The notes beneath the pieces are model-generated. The model made no database searches, was not told the origin of the DNA, and worked only from the letters and a program-made list of their open reading frames with translations. From NCBI RefSeq assembly GCF_900115815.1, contig NZ_FOXV01000011.1, forward strand, positions 1 to 64,000: DNA of 64,000 bases. Direction: 5' to 3'. Source of the DNA: Roseivivax halotolerans (GTDB lineage: Bacteria > Pseudomonadota > Alphaproteobacteria > Rhodobacterales > Rhodobacteraceae). This document shows positions 42,675 to 50,362 of the stretch, piece by piece (position 1 is the stretch's first letter; the number at the start of each line of letters is the position of its first letter). Both the position numbers and the translations under genes were made by a program.

Positions 42675-44389
42675 GCAGCGGCTTTCCGGCGGGCCTGAGG
42701 TTCGATCGCGGCGCGCGACAAAAGATCGGACAGCCGCGGATCTTCGTCCTCGGCGGCGGCGAGCGGATCGCGCGGCTGAAGGCGATGGCTGAGCACCAGC
42801 CGCGACAGCGTCTTGCGGTCTTCGGCGGCCGTGCCGCGCATCCGCGCCGCTTCCCAGGCCATGAACACCGCCGCGCTTGCGTGGTACAGCCCCGACGCCG
42901 CGCGCCGTGCCTCCTCGTCACTGCCTTTCTCGGCGCAGCGCGCAGCGAGTGCGACGGCACGGTCAAGGCAGGGCGCAATCTCGGCGGCCAGTTCGGCGTC
43001 GCTCTCGGCAAGGCAGCGACGCAGATATTCGGAAAGCGCGTCCAGTGCCCCTTCCCGCCGCGCAGCTCGCATCACGTCGAGCGCGATGATGTTGGACGTG
43101 CCTTCCCAGATCGAGCCGAGATGCGCGTCCCGCAAAATCCGGGCATCCGAGAACTCTTCGATATAGCCACAGCCGCCGCGCACCTCCATCGCATCGCCCG
43201 CGACCTTGCGCGCATCGCGGCATGTGCGGAATTTCACGAGCGGGGTCAGGATTCGCAGAACCTTCGCCATGTCGCGATCCCCGCCATCCGAGGCGGCGAG
43301 CGCGCGGGCGGTATGGAAGACCATGCTGCGGCCCTCCTCTGCGGAAACCAGCATCTTCGAGAGCTGCCGGCGCATGAGCGGCATGTCGATCAGGCGCTTC
43401 CCGAAAGCCGTCCGGTTCCGCGCGATGTAAAGCGCCTCCGAGACCGAGCGGCGCATCAGGCCCGCGCTCCGCACACCGTTTGCAAGCCGGGACATGTTGA
43501 TCATGTCGGTCATCTGCTTGAAGCCCTGCCCGGCCTCACCGACGAGGTAGGCGGTCGCACCTTCGAGCGCGATCTCGCCCGACGCCATCGACCGAGTGCC
43601 CATCTTGTCCTTGAGGCGCAGGATACGGTAGGCGTTGAGGCTGCCATCCGGTAGGTGCCGCGGCAGCAGGAAGAGCGAGAGCCCCTTCGTGCCGTCCGCC
43701 CCCTGCCCGTCAGGCCGTGCGAGCACCATCGCCAGACCCGCGTCGGGGTTCGAGCAGAACCACTTGTCCCCGTAGAGGCGCCACGCGCCGTCCTCCTGTC
43801 GCGCGACGGTCTCGATCGCCCCGACATCGGAGCCCGCCGCCTGCTCGGTCATGAACATCGCGCCTTGAAAAAGCGTATCCATGTCCTGGCTCGTGAGACG
43901 ATCGATGTAGCGTTCGACCAAGGCGGGACCGCCGAACTTGACCAGCGTTCGTGTCAGGCTGTCGGTCATCGAGAGCGGACAGCAGAGGCCGAACTCGGCC
44001 TGAACGAAAAGGTAGACCAGCGCATATTTCGCCATCGGGTGAAGCTTGGTCTCGGCGCCGAAGACCCCGGCGCGGTGCGACATTGCCGCCAGACCGAATT
44101 CGCTGAACGCGTAGCGCTCGAGTTCTTCGTAGGCGGGATGCTTCTCGATTGTCTCGGACCGTTGACCGGTGCGGTCCCGCAGCTTCAGTTCCGGCGGGTT
44201 GTGATCGGCGGCGAGCGCCAATTCTTCGAGACGATCCCCGACGAGTCCGCCCATGCGGTCGAGCTCGGGTCTGAGGCGGTCCTGCAGATCCTCGGGCAGG
44301 TAGATATCCAGAAGCGCGTCGAAAGCCGGATCGGACGCGAAGGCGTTGAGCCCGCGGCTGTCGGGAATGTTGTTCTCGGTTGCTGCCAT
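42671..44389 (-). CDS. AidB-like acyl-CoA dehydrogenase family protein
   Basis: 572 residues, longer than classical acyl-CoA dehydrogenases and close to the AidB/isovaleryl-like group. Core segments are MTEQAAGSDVGAIETVARQE, YGDKWFCSNPDAG (FAD/substrate domain), INMSRLANGVRSAGLMRRSV, GGCGYIEEFSDARILRDAHL and SIWEGTSNIIALD, the last holding the usual catalytic Glu. An Ala-rich C-terminal helical extension follows. It binds FAD and may oxidise an acyl-CoA, or, like AidB, do something else. It is cotranscribed in the TRAP/CoA operon with a 14-bp gap to the preceding gene. Confidence 0.86.
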   Translation of the reverse strand: MAATENNIPDSRGLNAFASDPAFDALLDIYLPEDLQDRLRPELDRMGGLVGDRLEELALAADHNPPELKLRDRTGQRSETIEKHPAYEELERYAFSEFGLAAMSHRAGVFGAETKLHPMAKYALVYLFVQAEFGLCCPLSMTDSLTRTLVKFGGPALVERYIDRLTSQDMDTLFQGAMFMTEQAAGSDVGAIETVARQEDGAWRLYGDKWFCSNPDAGLAMVLARPDGQGADGTKGLSLFLLPRHLPDGSLNAYRILRLKDKMGTRSMASGEIALEGATAYLVGEAGQGFKQMTDMINMSRLANGVRSAGLMRRSVSEALYIARNRTAFGKRLIDMPLMRRQLSKMLVSAEEGRSMVFHTARALAASDGGDRDMAKVLRILTPLVKFRTCRDARKVAGDAMEVRGGCGYIEEFSDARILRDAHLGSIWEGTSNIIALDVMRAARREGALDALSEYLRRCLAESDAELAAEIAPCLDRAVALAARCAEKGSDEEARRAASGLYHASAAVFMAWEAARMRGTAAEDRKTLSRLVLSHRLQPRDPLAAAEDEDPRLSDLLSRAAIEPQARRKAAA

Positions 44390-44403
44390 CGTCTCGTCTC
44401 CCC

Positions 44404-45378
44404 TCAGTTCCGGCCGGTCACCGTGTTCCGCGCCGCCTCGTATTCGCGCACCAGCCGCGCGATGATGTCCGCGGCAGGTTCGATGGCGCGGGATTGACCG
44501 ACCGCCTGGCCCGCGCTGTAGACATCCTTCCAGGCTTTCGGTCGGTCTGGATCGTCCTTGGAGCTCATCCGCCGCGGCTCCGCACGCCGCGCCTCGTCCA
44601 GTTCCACCCCGACCGTCGAGACGCTTTCGGAGAGGTAGTTGGCGTGGGTGCCCGAGAACATCGGCGTGTAGATGATACCGTCGGCCTCGGCGCGGGTGAT
44701 CATCTCCTTGTGGGGATGGGGCGCGATGGCCTCTTCGGCGGGAATGAACACGGTCCCGGCATAGGCGAAATCGCAGCCCAGCACTTCGGCGGCCAGAACC
44801 GCGCGACCGTTAGCGACAGCGCCCGACAGAACGAGCGGGCCGTCCCAGAAGTCCCGGACCTCCTCGACAAGCGCGAACGGGCTGAGCGTGCCGGCATGCC
44901 CGCCGGCGCCAGACGCCACAAGGATCAGCCCGTCCACGCCCGATTTCGCGGCCCGGCGTGCGTGGCGGGCCTTGATGACGTCGTGAAAGACGAGCCCGCC
45001 ATAGCCGTGCACCGCCTCGACCACCTTGTCGGGCGCGGACAGCGAGGTGATGACGAGCGGCACCTTGTGCCGGACGCAGGTCGCAAGGTCGGCCTCGAGC
45101 CGGTCGTTATATTCGTTGACGATGAGATTGACGCCATAGGGCGCGGGCGTCTTGCCGGTCTTTCCAGCGAACTCGGCGCAGCGTTTCTCGATCTCGGTCA
45201 GCCAGATGTCGAGCTCTTCCGCCGGGCGCGCGTTCAGCGACGGGAACGTGCCGACAACCCCCGCACAGCACTGCGCGACAACCAGATCGACGCCGGAGGC
45301 GAGGAACATCGGCGCGCCGATAAGTGGCAGCGACATGTGCGTTTTCATCTCGGCGATGCGCGCGGCGGCGTCGGTCAT
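44404..45378 (-). CDS. Nitronate monooxygenase-like FMN protein
   Basis: 324 residues, an NMO/2-nitropropane dioxygenase-type TIM barrel. Signatures are LPLIGAPMFLASGVDLVVAQ at the start, VDGLILVASGAGGHAGTLS (FMN and the conserved His), PLVLSGAVANGRAVLAAEVL and GTVFIPAEEA. It could oxidise an alkyl nitronate such as propionate-3-nitronate, or act as an FMN-dependent enoyl reductase as some relatives do. Its place between a hydratase and a dehydrogenase gene fits either. I cannot choose from sequence alone. Confidence 0.85.
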   Translation of the reverse strand: MTDAAARIAEMKTHMSLPLIGAPMFLASGVDLVVAQCCAGVVGTFPSLNARPAEELDIWLTEIEKRCAEFAGKTGKTPAPYGVNLIVNEYNDRLEADLATCVRHKVPLVITSLSAPDKVVEAVHGYGGLVFHDVIKARHARRAAKSGVDGLILVASGAGGHAGTLSPFALVEEVRDFWDGPLVLSGAVANGRAVLAAEVLGCDFAYAGTVFIPAEEAIAPHPHKEMITRAEADGIIYTPMFSGTHANYLSESVSTVGVELDEARRAEPRRMSSKDDPDRPKAWKDVYSAGQAVGQSRAIEPAADIIARLVREYEAARNTVTGRN

Positions 45379-45390
45379 TGAAACTCCTGT

Positions 45391-46224
45391 TCAGCTGTCG
45401 CGGGAGGCACGCGCCTCGAAGGTCGCGGTCCCGTCGCGTTTCTCGAGCCAATAGCGGCCCTCGTCCTTGTGGATCCGTGCGGGCTGCCCGGAAATCAGCG
45501 GTGCAAGGCCGCGATAGGCAACGCTCAAACCTTCCGTCCCGAGATCCCGCGCGGCAGCATTGATGAGAAGCGTTGCCTGGATCGGTCCATGTACGACGAG
45601 CCCGGCATAGCCTTCGGTCTCTGTCACGTAGGGGTGGTCATAGTGGATACGGTGCCCGTTGAAGGACATGGCCGAATAGCGAAAGAGCGTCACGGGCCCG
45701 GCCACGAAGTCATCCTGCCCCGGCGTGCCCTCCCCTCCTGCGCCTTTCGGGGTGTCGCTGCGGGCGTCGGGGCGATAGACGATGTCCTGGCGTTCCTCGA
45801 TCACCCGCGTGGTGCCGACCGTGAGAACATGACGCACGCTCACGAAGACCAAGGGGCCAGAGCGTCCCTCTTTCGTTTTGAGGCTCTCGATCCGGGAGGT
45901 GCGGGTTACCTCGTCGCCGACACGGATCGGCGCGTGAAACGTGACCTCTCCACCCGCCCACATCCGATTCGGGAACGACACGGGGGGCAGAAACCCGCCG
46001 CGCTTGGGATGCCCGTCGGGGCCAAGTCCGCCTTCAGGCACCGCAGGCGGCGCGAGACACCAGTGAAGGCCCGGAGGCACCGCATCGCCCTCGCTCAGAA
46101 CCCAATCGCCGAAAGTGGCGGCGAACCGCTCCGCAAGGCCCGGCGTGACGATGTCCTGCGCCACCTCCTCGCGGCCGATCCAGCTTTCGAGATGTGGGAT
46201 ATCGAGATCGGCAAGCGTGGTCAT
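45391..46224 (-). CDS. FAS1-like/MaoC-type mesaconyl- or itaconyl-CoA hydratase
   Basis: 277 residues with an N-terminal FAS1-like dehydratase hot-dog domain (LAPPAVPEGGLGPDGHPKRG, FPNRMWAGGEVTFHAPIRVG) and a C-terminal hot-dog half (RYSAMSFNGHRIHYDHPYVT, YAGLVVHGPIQATLLINAA). The N-HRIHYD-H segment carries the hydratase Asp/His pair. This layout is that of mesaconyl-C4-CoA hydratases and itaconyl-CoA hydratases. It adds water to an unsaturated dicarboxyl-CoA. It overlaps the CitE-like lyase gene by 4 bp, a pairing seen in citramalyl-CoA routes. Confidence 0.87.
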   Translation of the reverse strand: MTTLADLDIPHLESWIGREEVAQDIVTPGLAERFAATFGDWVLSEGDAVPPGLHWCLAPPAVPEGGLGPDGHPKRGGFLPPVSFPNRMWAGGEVTFHAPIRVGDEVTRTSRIESLKTKEGRSGPLVFVSVRHVLTVGTTRVIEERQDIVYRPDARSDTPKGAGGEGTPGQDDFVAGPVTLFRYSAMSFNGHRIHYDHPYVTETEGYAGLVVHGPIQATLLINAAARDLGTEGLSVAYRGLAPLISGQPARIHKDEGRYWLEKRDGTATFEARASRDS

Positions 46225-47045
46225 GACAAAGCCCTCGCGCGGTCAAGAATGCGGCGCGCCTGCTTGAGCACCGGCACGTCTACCATCGCCCCGTCCACGA
46301 GGGCCGCGCCGCCATCGGCGGACGCCGCGATCACGCGCTCCGCCCAATCGATCCGCTCTTTTTTCGGTCGGAAGGCGCTGCGGGCCGGTTCGATCTGGTT
46401 GGGATGGATCAGGAGCTTGCCACCGAAACCCATCTCGTGGCTGTGGCGCGCATCCTCGGCGATGATGTCCGGATCGCGCGTCGCCGTCGTCACCCCGTCG
46501 AGCGGCGCGGGCCGCCCCGCCAGCCGGGCGGCCTGCACGATCTGGCTGCGGATCGGGAGGAAGGCCATGTGCGTGTTCTCGCAGCCCATATCTGCCGAGA
46601 GGTCGATGGAGCCGAAAGCGAGGCGGTCGGTCGCTTCGGCAAGCTCGGTCATGCGCGCGACGCCGCGCACCGTTTCGACGAGACCGAGAATTTTCTGGCC
46701 GGGATTCAGCGCCGCGCGCAGGTCCGCGATCTGCTCGGGTGTTTCGGCCTTGGGCAGCACCACCGCATCGAACCCGGTCGCGCGGGCAAACGCCACGTCG
46801 TCGCGATACCATTGCGTGCCCGGCGCGTTGATCCGAAGCATGAGCGTCACGGTCCGGTCGCTCGGCAGAGCGTCGCGCGGAATGCGGCGCACGGCGCTCT
46901 TGAGGTCCGAGGCGACCGCGTCCTCAAGATCAATGATGACGCTGTCGGTTCCCGACGCGCAGGCCTTGGCGAACCGGTCGGGGCGGTCAGCCGGCACGAA
47001 GAGCGGGAAACTCAGCGTCGCGAAACTGTCGAGAACCACGTCCAT
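46221..47045 (-). CDS. CitE-like CoA ester lyase (HpcH/HpaI family)
   Basis: 274 residues from ATG 47045, with GAGGAG upstream (a GTG one codon earlier is also open). Signatures are LFVPADRPDRFAKACASGTD, IIDLEDAVASDLKSAVR, LRINAPGTQWYRDD, VLPKAETPEQI and LGLVETVRG, which hold the Mg/CoA-ester site. The C-terminal GKLLIHPNQIEPARSAF is also typical. Relatives cleave malyl-CoA, citramalyl-CoA or citryl-CoA. With the adjacent hydratase, (S)-citramalyl-CoA cleavage to acetyl-CoA and pyruvate is the best guess. Confidence 0.88.
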   Translation of the reverse strand: MDVVLDSFATLSFPLFVPADRPDRFAKACASGTDSVIIDLEDAVASDLKSAVRRIPRDALPSDRTVTLMLRINAPGTQWYRDDVAFARATGFDAVVLPKAETPEQIADLRAALNPGQKILGLVETVRGVARMTELAEATDRLAFGSIDLSADMGCENTHMAFLPIRSQIVQAARLAGRPAPLDGVTTATRDPDIIAEDARHSHEMGFGGKLLIHPNQIEPARSAFRPKKERIDWAERVIAASADGGAALVDGAMVDVPVLKQARRILDRARALS

Positions 47046-47051
47046 CACTCC

Positions 47052-48215
47052 TCAGAAACTCCGTGGCATGCCGAGGATATGCTCGGCGACATAGGACAGG
47101 ATGAGGTTCGTCGAGATCGGGGCAACCTGGTAGAGCCGGGTTTCGCGGAATTTCCGCTCGACGTCGTATTCTTCCGCGAAGCCGAACCCGCCGAAGGTCT
47201 GGATGCAGGCATTGCCCGCCTCCCACGAGGCATCGGCTGCCAGCAGCTTGGCCATGTTCGCCTGCGCGCCCGACGGCTCCATCGCGTCGAACCGGCGACA
47301 GGCTTCGAACCGCATGAGGTTCGCTGCCTCGACATGGGCGAACGCGCGGGCAATTGGAAACTGGATGCCCTGGTTCTGGCCGATGGGCCGCCCGAAGACC
47401 TGCCGCTCCCCGGCATAGCGCGACGCCTGGTCGACGAACCAGTAGCCGTCTCCGATGCATTCCGCCGCGATCAGCGCCCGTTCGGCGTTGAGCCCGTCGA
47501 GGATGTAGCGGAAGCCTTTCCCCTCCTCGCCGATCAGCGTGTCGGCGGGGATTTCCAGATCATCGAAAAAAAGCTCGTTCGTCTCGTGTCCGACCATGTT
47601 CGGAATGGGTTTGACGTCCATCCCCTTGCCGATCACTTGATCAAGCTCCAGCAGGAAGACCGACAGTCCCTCGGACTTGCGCTGGACATCGGCCAGCGGT
47701 GTCGTGCGCGCCAGCAGGATCATCAGGTCGGAATGCTGCACACGGCTGATCCAGACCTTCTGCCCGTTCACGACGTAGCGGTCGCCCTTGCGCACGGCGG
47801 TGGTCTTCAGCTTCGTCGTGTCAGTGCCGGTCGTGGGTTCGGTCACGGCCATCGATTGCAAGCGCAGATCGCCCGAGGCGATCTTGGGCAGGTATCGCGC
47901 CTTCTGCTCGTCAGAGCCGTGGCGCAGGAGCGTGCCCATATTGTACATCTGCCCGTGACAATGCCCGGCATTGCCGCCGCAGCGGTTGATCTCCTCCATG
48001 ACGATCGAGGCTTCGGTAAGCCCCAGGCCCGATCCGCCGAACTCTTCGGGGATCATCGCGGCAAGCCATCCGGCCTTTGTCAGCGCGTCGATGAACTCCT
48101 CGGGATACGTCTCCGCAGCGCCATGCTTGCGGTGATACTCTGCCGGGAATTCGGCGCAAAGTGCGCGCAGGGCATCGCGCAGGTCGTCATGCTGGTCAGG
48201 CGCAGAGGTCTTCAC
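47052..48215 (-). CDS. Acyl-CoA dehydrogenase with IVD-type catalytic base position
   Basis: 387 residues from GTG 48215, with GGGAGACTGAGAC upstream. Domains follow the ACAD order: helical, then SMAVTEPTTGTDTTKLKTTA and NGQKVWISR, then helical. The usual C-terminal IYEGT is replaced by VAPIST (364-369), so the common catalytic Glu is absent. Instead Glu245 lies in DGLNAERALIAAE, matching the helix-G base of isovaleryl-CoA dehydrogenase. This favours a branched or otherwise bulky acyl-CoA. It needs FAD and an electron-transfer flavoprotein. It is in mid-operon, 3 bp from its upstream neighbour. Confidence 0.9.
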   Translation of the reverse strand: MKTSAPDQHDDLRDALRALCAEFPAEYHRKHGAAETYPEEFIDALTKAGWLAAMIPEEFGGSGLGLTEASIVMEEINRCGGNAGHCHGQMYNMGTLLRHGSDEQKARYLPKIASGDLRLQSMAVTEPTTGTDTTKLKTTAVRKGDRYVVNGQKVWISRVQHSDLMILLARTTPLADVQRKSEGLSVFLLELDQVIGKGMDVKPIPNMVGHETNELFFDDLEIPADTLIGEEGKGFRYILDGLNAERALIAAECIGDGYWFVDQASRYAGERQVFGRPIGQNQGIQFPIARAFAHVEAANLMRFEACRRFDAMEPSGAQANMAKLLAADASWEAGNACIQTFGGFGFAEEYDVERKFRETRLYQVAPISTNLILSYVAEHILGMPRSF

Positions 48216-48218
48216 GTC

Positions 48219-49016
48219 TCAGTCTCCCTTGCCCGTCGCGTCGGGCCCGTTGTTTTTCAGAATTTCCTCCTCGGCGCGCAGCCAGATCTCTGCCGATATC
48301 GGGTTTTCGCGCTCTTCGAGGACGTGGCCCACGAGACCGATGGACCGGCCCATGACCCCAAGACCGCGCACGATGTGCCACGGCAGGCCAAGCTCGCTGG
48401 AAATCGCGCCAATCGCCCCCGTGGCGTTGATCGGCAGCGACTTGCCGCGCGCGGCCTCGGCCCGTTCCTGAACCTTCTGGATGAGCGCGATGTAATCGCC
48501 CGAGAGCCCGTTCTCCGCCGCGATCTCGAACAGGCGCGGCGTGCGTGGATCGACGGGCTTGTGCACCGGATGGCCGAGGCCAGGGATGATTTGCCGGCGC
48601 TCGGCGAAATCTGCAACGAGACGATCCGCGATGGCGTCGAGGTCCGGATCGGTCACGCCGTCCAGCGCCTCGGACAGCATCTTCGCGGCGCCCTCCATAG
48701 AGCCCACGAAGACCGTGCCGAGCCCCGAAAGCCCCGCCGCGACCGCCGCCTGCAACGCCTCGGGCGCGCCGAGATATGTCATCCGGGCAACAAGCGCCGA
48801 CGGCGTCAGACCATGCTCCACCAGCGTGACGACAATGGCGTTGAAGACGCGGCTTTCCTCGGGGCTTGGTTTACGATGCTTGAGCAGCAGAAAGGCCAGA
48901 TCGCCGAGATTCATCTCGCCCAAGATCTCGGACGGCAGGTCGAGGCCGCGCACGTTGATCTCGTCCGGCGTGCTCCAGCCGATCTCGGAGGTGAGGTTCT
49001 CCTTGCGTTTCGCCAT
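48219..49016 (-). CDS. Citryl-CoA lyase/citrate synthase-like protein
   Basis: 265 residues, much shorter than citrate synthase (about 430) and similar to the C-terminal citryl-CoA lyase part of ATP-citrate lyase. Conserved active-site segments are EILGEMNLGDLAFLLLKHRK, NAIVVTLVEHGLTPSALVAR, IIPGLGHPVHKPVDPRTPRL and NATGAIGAISSELGLP. It can cleave (or form) citryl-CoA or an analogue such as citramalyl-CoA, giving acetyl-CoA. It follows the CoA-transferase pair by 20 bp. Having this and a CitE-like lyase in one operon is unusual. Confidence 0.85.
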   Translation of the reverse strand: MAKRKENLTSEIGWSTPDEINVRGLDLPSEILGEMNLGDLAFLLLKHRKPSPEESRVFNAIVVTLVEHGLTPSALVARMTYLGAPEALQAAVAAGLSGLGTVFVGSMEGAAKMLSEALDGVTDPDLDAIADRLVADFAERRQIIPGLGHPVHKPVDPRTPRLFEIAAENGLSGDYIALIQKVQERAEAARGKSLPINATGAIGAISSELGLPWHIVRGLGVMGRSIGLVGHVLEERENPISAEIWLRAEEEILKNNGPDATGKGD

Positions 49017-49036
49017 AAGCGTTGCGCTCCTTCGTT

Positions 49037-49693
49037 TCAGGTATGGATCGGGGCCCCGGTCACGGCGCGCACGGCCTCGAGGTCATTGCCCTTTGCAAGG
49101 TCGACGAGGCGGAACCCCTCGGGCGTCACGTCGAGGACCGCGAGGTCGGTATAGACCCGGCTGACGACACCGAGGCCGGTCAGCGGATAGGTGCAGCGCT
49201 CAAGGAGCTTGGGGCTGCCGTCGCGGTTCTGGTGCCGCATCATCACGAAGATGGTCTTCACCCCGGCGACAAGGTCCATCGCGCCTCCGACCGCAGGCGG
49301 GAACTTCTCGTCGAGCGTCGCCCAATTTGCGAGATCGCCGTTCTGCGCCACCTGGTAGGCCCCGAGGACAGCGATATCGATATGCCCGCCGCGCATCATC
49401 GCGAAACTGTCGGGATGGTCGAAATAGGCCGCGCCCGGCGCGGCGGTGACGTAACGCTTGCTCGCATCGATGAGCTCGACATCCTCTTCGCCTTCGGGCG
49501 GGGGTGGGCCGACACCGATGATGCCGTTCTCGGAATGGTAGATCACCTCGCGCCCCTCGGGCACGTATCCCGAGACATGGGTCGGCTTGCCGATCCCGAG
49601 ATTGACGTAAGAGCCGTCGGGGATGTCCTCGGCCACGCGGGCTGCAAGCTCGGCATCGCTGAGACGGGTCAGCTGTTCGGCGACATCGCTCAT
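49037..49693 (-). CDS. CoA-transferase family I, subunit B
   Basis: 218 residues from ATG 49693, overlapping subunit A by 4 bp. It has the class I signature YHSENGIIGVGP, which carries the catalytic Glu that forms the CoA-thioester, and the N-terminal YVNLGIGKPTHVSGYVPEGR. PAVGGAMDLVAGVKTIFVMM and CTYPLTGLGVVSRVYTDLAV are also typical of 3-oxoacid/ScoB proteins. With subunit A it transfers CoA from a donor such as succinyl-CoA or acetyl-CoA to the imported acid, starting the pathway. Confidence 0.92.
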   Translation of the reverse strand: MSDVAEQLTRLSDAELAARVAEDIPDGSYVNLGIGKPTHVSGYVPEGREVIYHSENGIIGVGPPPPEGEEDVELIDASKRYVTAAPGAAYFDHPDSFAMMRGGHIDIAVLGAYQVAQNGDLANWATLDEKFPPAVGGAMDLVAGVKTIFVMMRHQNRDGSPKLLERCTYPLTGLGVVSRVYTDLAVLDVTPEGFRLVDLAKGNDLEAVRAVTGAPIHT

Positions 49694-50355
49694 GGGCGCA
49701 CCTCGTATTCCACGACGCAATCGACAAAGATGCCGGGCGTCACGACGGTTTCGGGATCGAGCGGATCGGCAGACAGCGCGCGCACCTCGGCGATGGCATG
49801 ATCGGCGGCCATCGCCATCACCGGGTTGAAGTTGCGCGCCGTGGCGTGGAAGCCGAGATTGCCCCACTTGTCGCCACGCGCCGCCCGAATGAGCGCAAAA
49901 TCCGCGGGCAGCGGGGCTTCCATCACGTAGCCCTGCCCGTCGATCTCCCGCACCTCCTTGCCCTCGGCGAGGCGCGTGCCGTAGCCGGTGGGCGTCAGGA
50001 AGCCGCCGATCCCTGCGCCCGCCGCGCGGATACGCTCGGCGAGCGTGCCTTGCGGGACGACCTCGAGGTCGATCTCCCCGGCCTCGTAGCGCTTCTCGAA
50101 CCAGATCGAGCCGGGAGAGCGCGGATAGGAGCAGATGACTTTCGCCACCCGGCCCGCCTTCAGAAGCTTGGCGATCCCGGTCTCTCCGGCCCCGGCATTG
50201 TTTGAGATGATCGTCAGGTCGGTCGCGCCCTGTTCCAGGAGAGCGTCGATCAGTCCGAACGGGATACCCGACGATCCGAACCCGCCGATCATGACCGATG
50301 CACCGTCAGGGATCGGAGCCACTGCGGTGGCAAGACTGTCTGCGCGTTTGTCCAT
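49690..50355 (-). CDS. CoA-transferase family I, subunit A
   Basis: 221 residues from ATG 50355, with GAGGA upstream; an ATG at 50376 overlaps the permease stop and is less likely. Signatures are SVMIGGFGSSGIPFGLIDAL, TIISNNAGAGETGIAKLLKA, and the segment GTLAERIRAAGAGIGGFLTP before the C-terminal NFNPVMAMAADHAIAEV. It forms a heteromer with subunit B. It is the first enzyme gene after the TRAP permease (7 bp), so the transported acid is probably activated straight after entry. Confidence 0.92.
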   Translation of the reverse strand: MDKRADSLATAVAPIPDGASVMIGGFGSSGIPFGLIDALLEQGATDLTIISNNAGAGETGIAKLLKAGRVAKVICSYPRSPGSIWFEKRYEAGEIDLEVVPQGTLAERIRAAGAGIGGFLTPTGYGTRLAEGKEVREIDGQGYVMEAPLPADFALIRAARGDKWGNLGFHATARNFNPVMAMAADHAIAEVRALSADPLDPETVVTPGIFVDCVVEYEVRP

Positions 50356-50362
50356 GCTGTCC

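Noticed and set aside
46404-49154. A 916-codon + strand frame antisense to lyase, dehydrogenase and citryl-CoA lyase genes
   Set aside because: It crosses three clear minus-strand genes and shows no motif; explained by GC bias at third positions.
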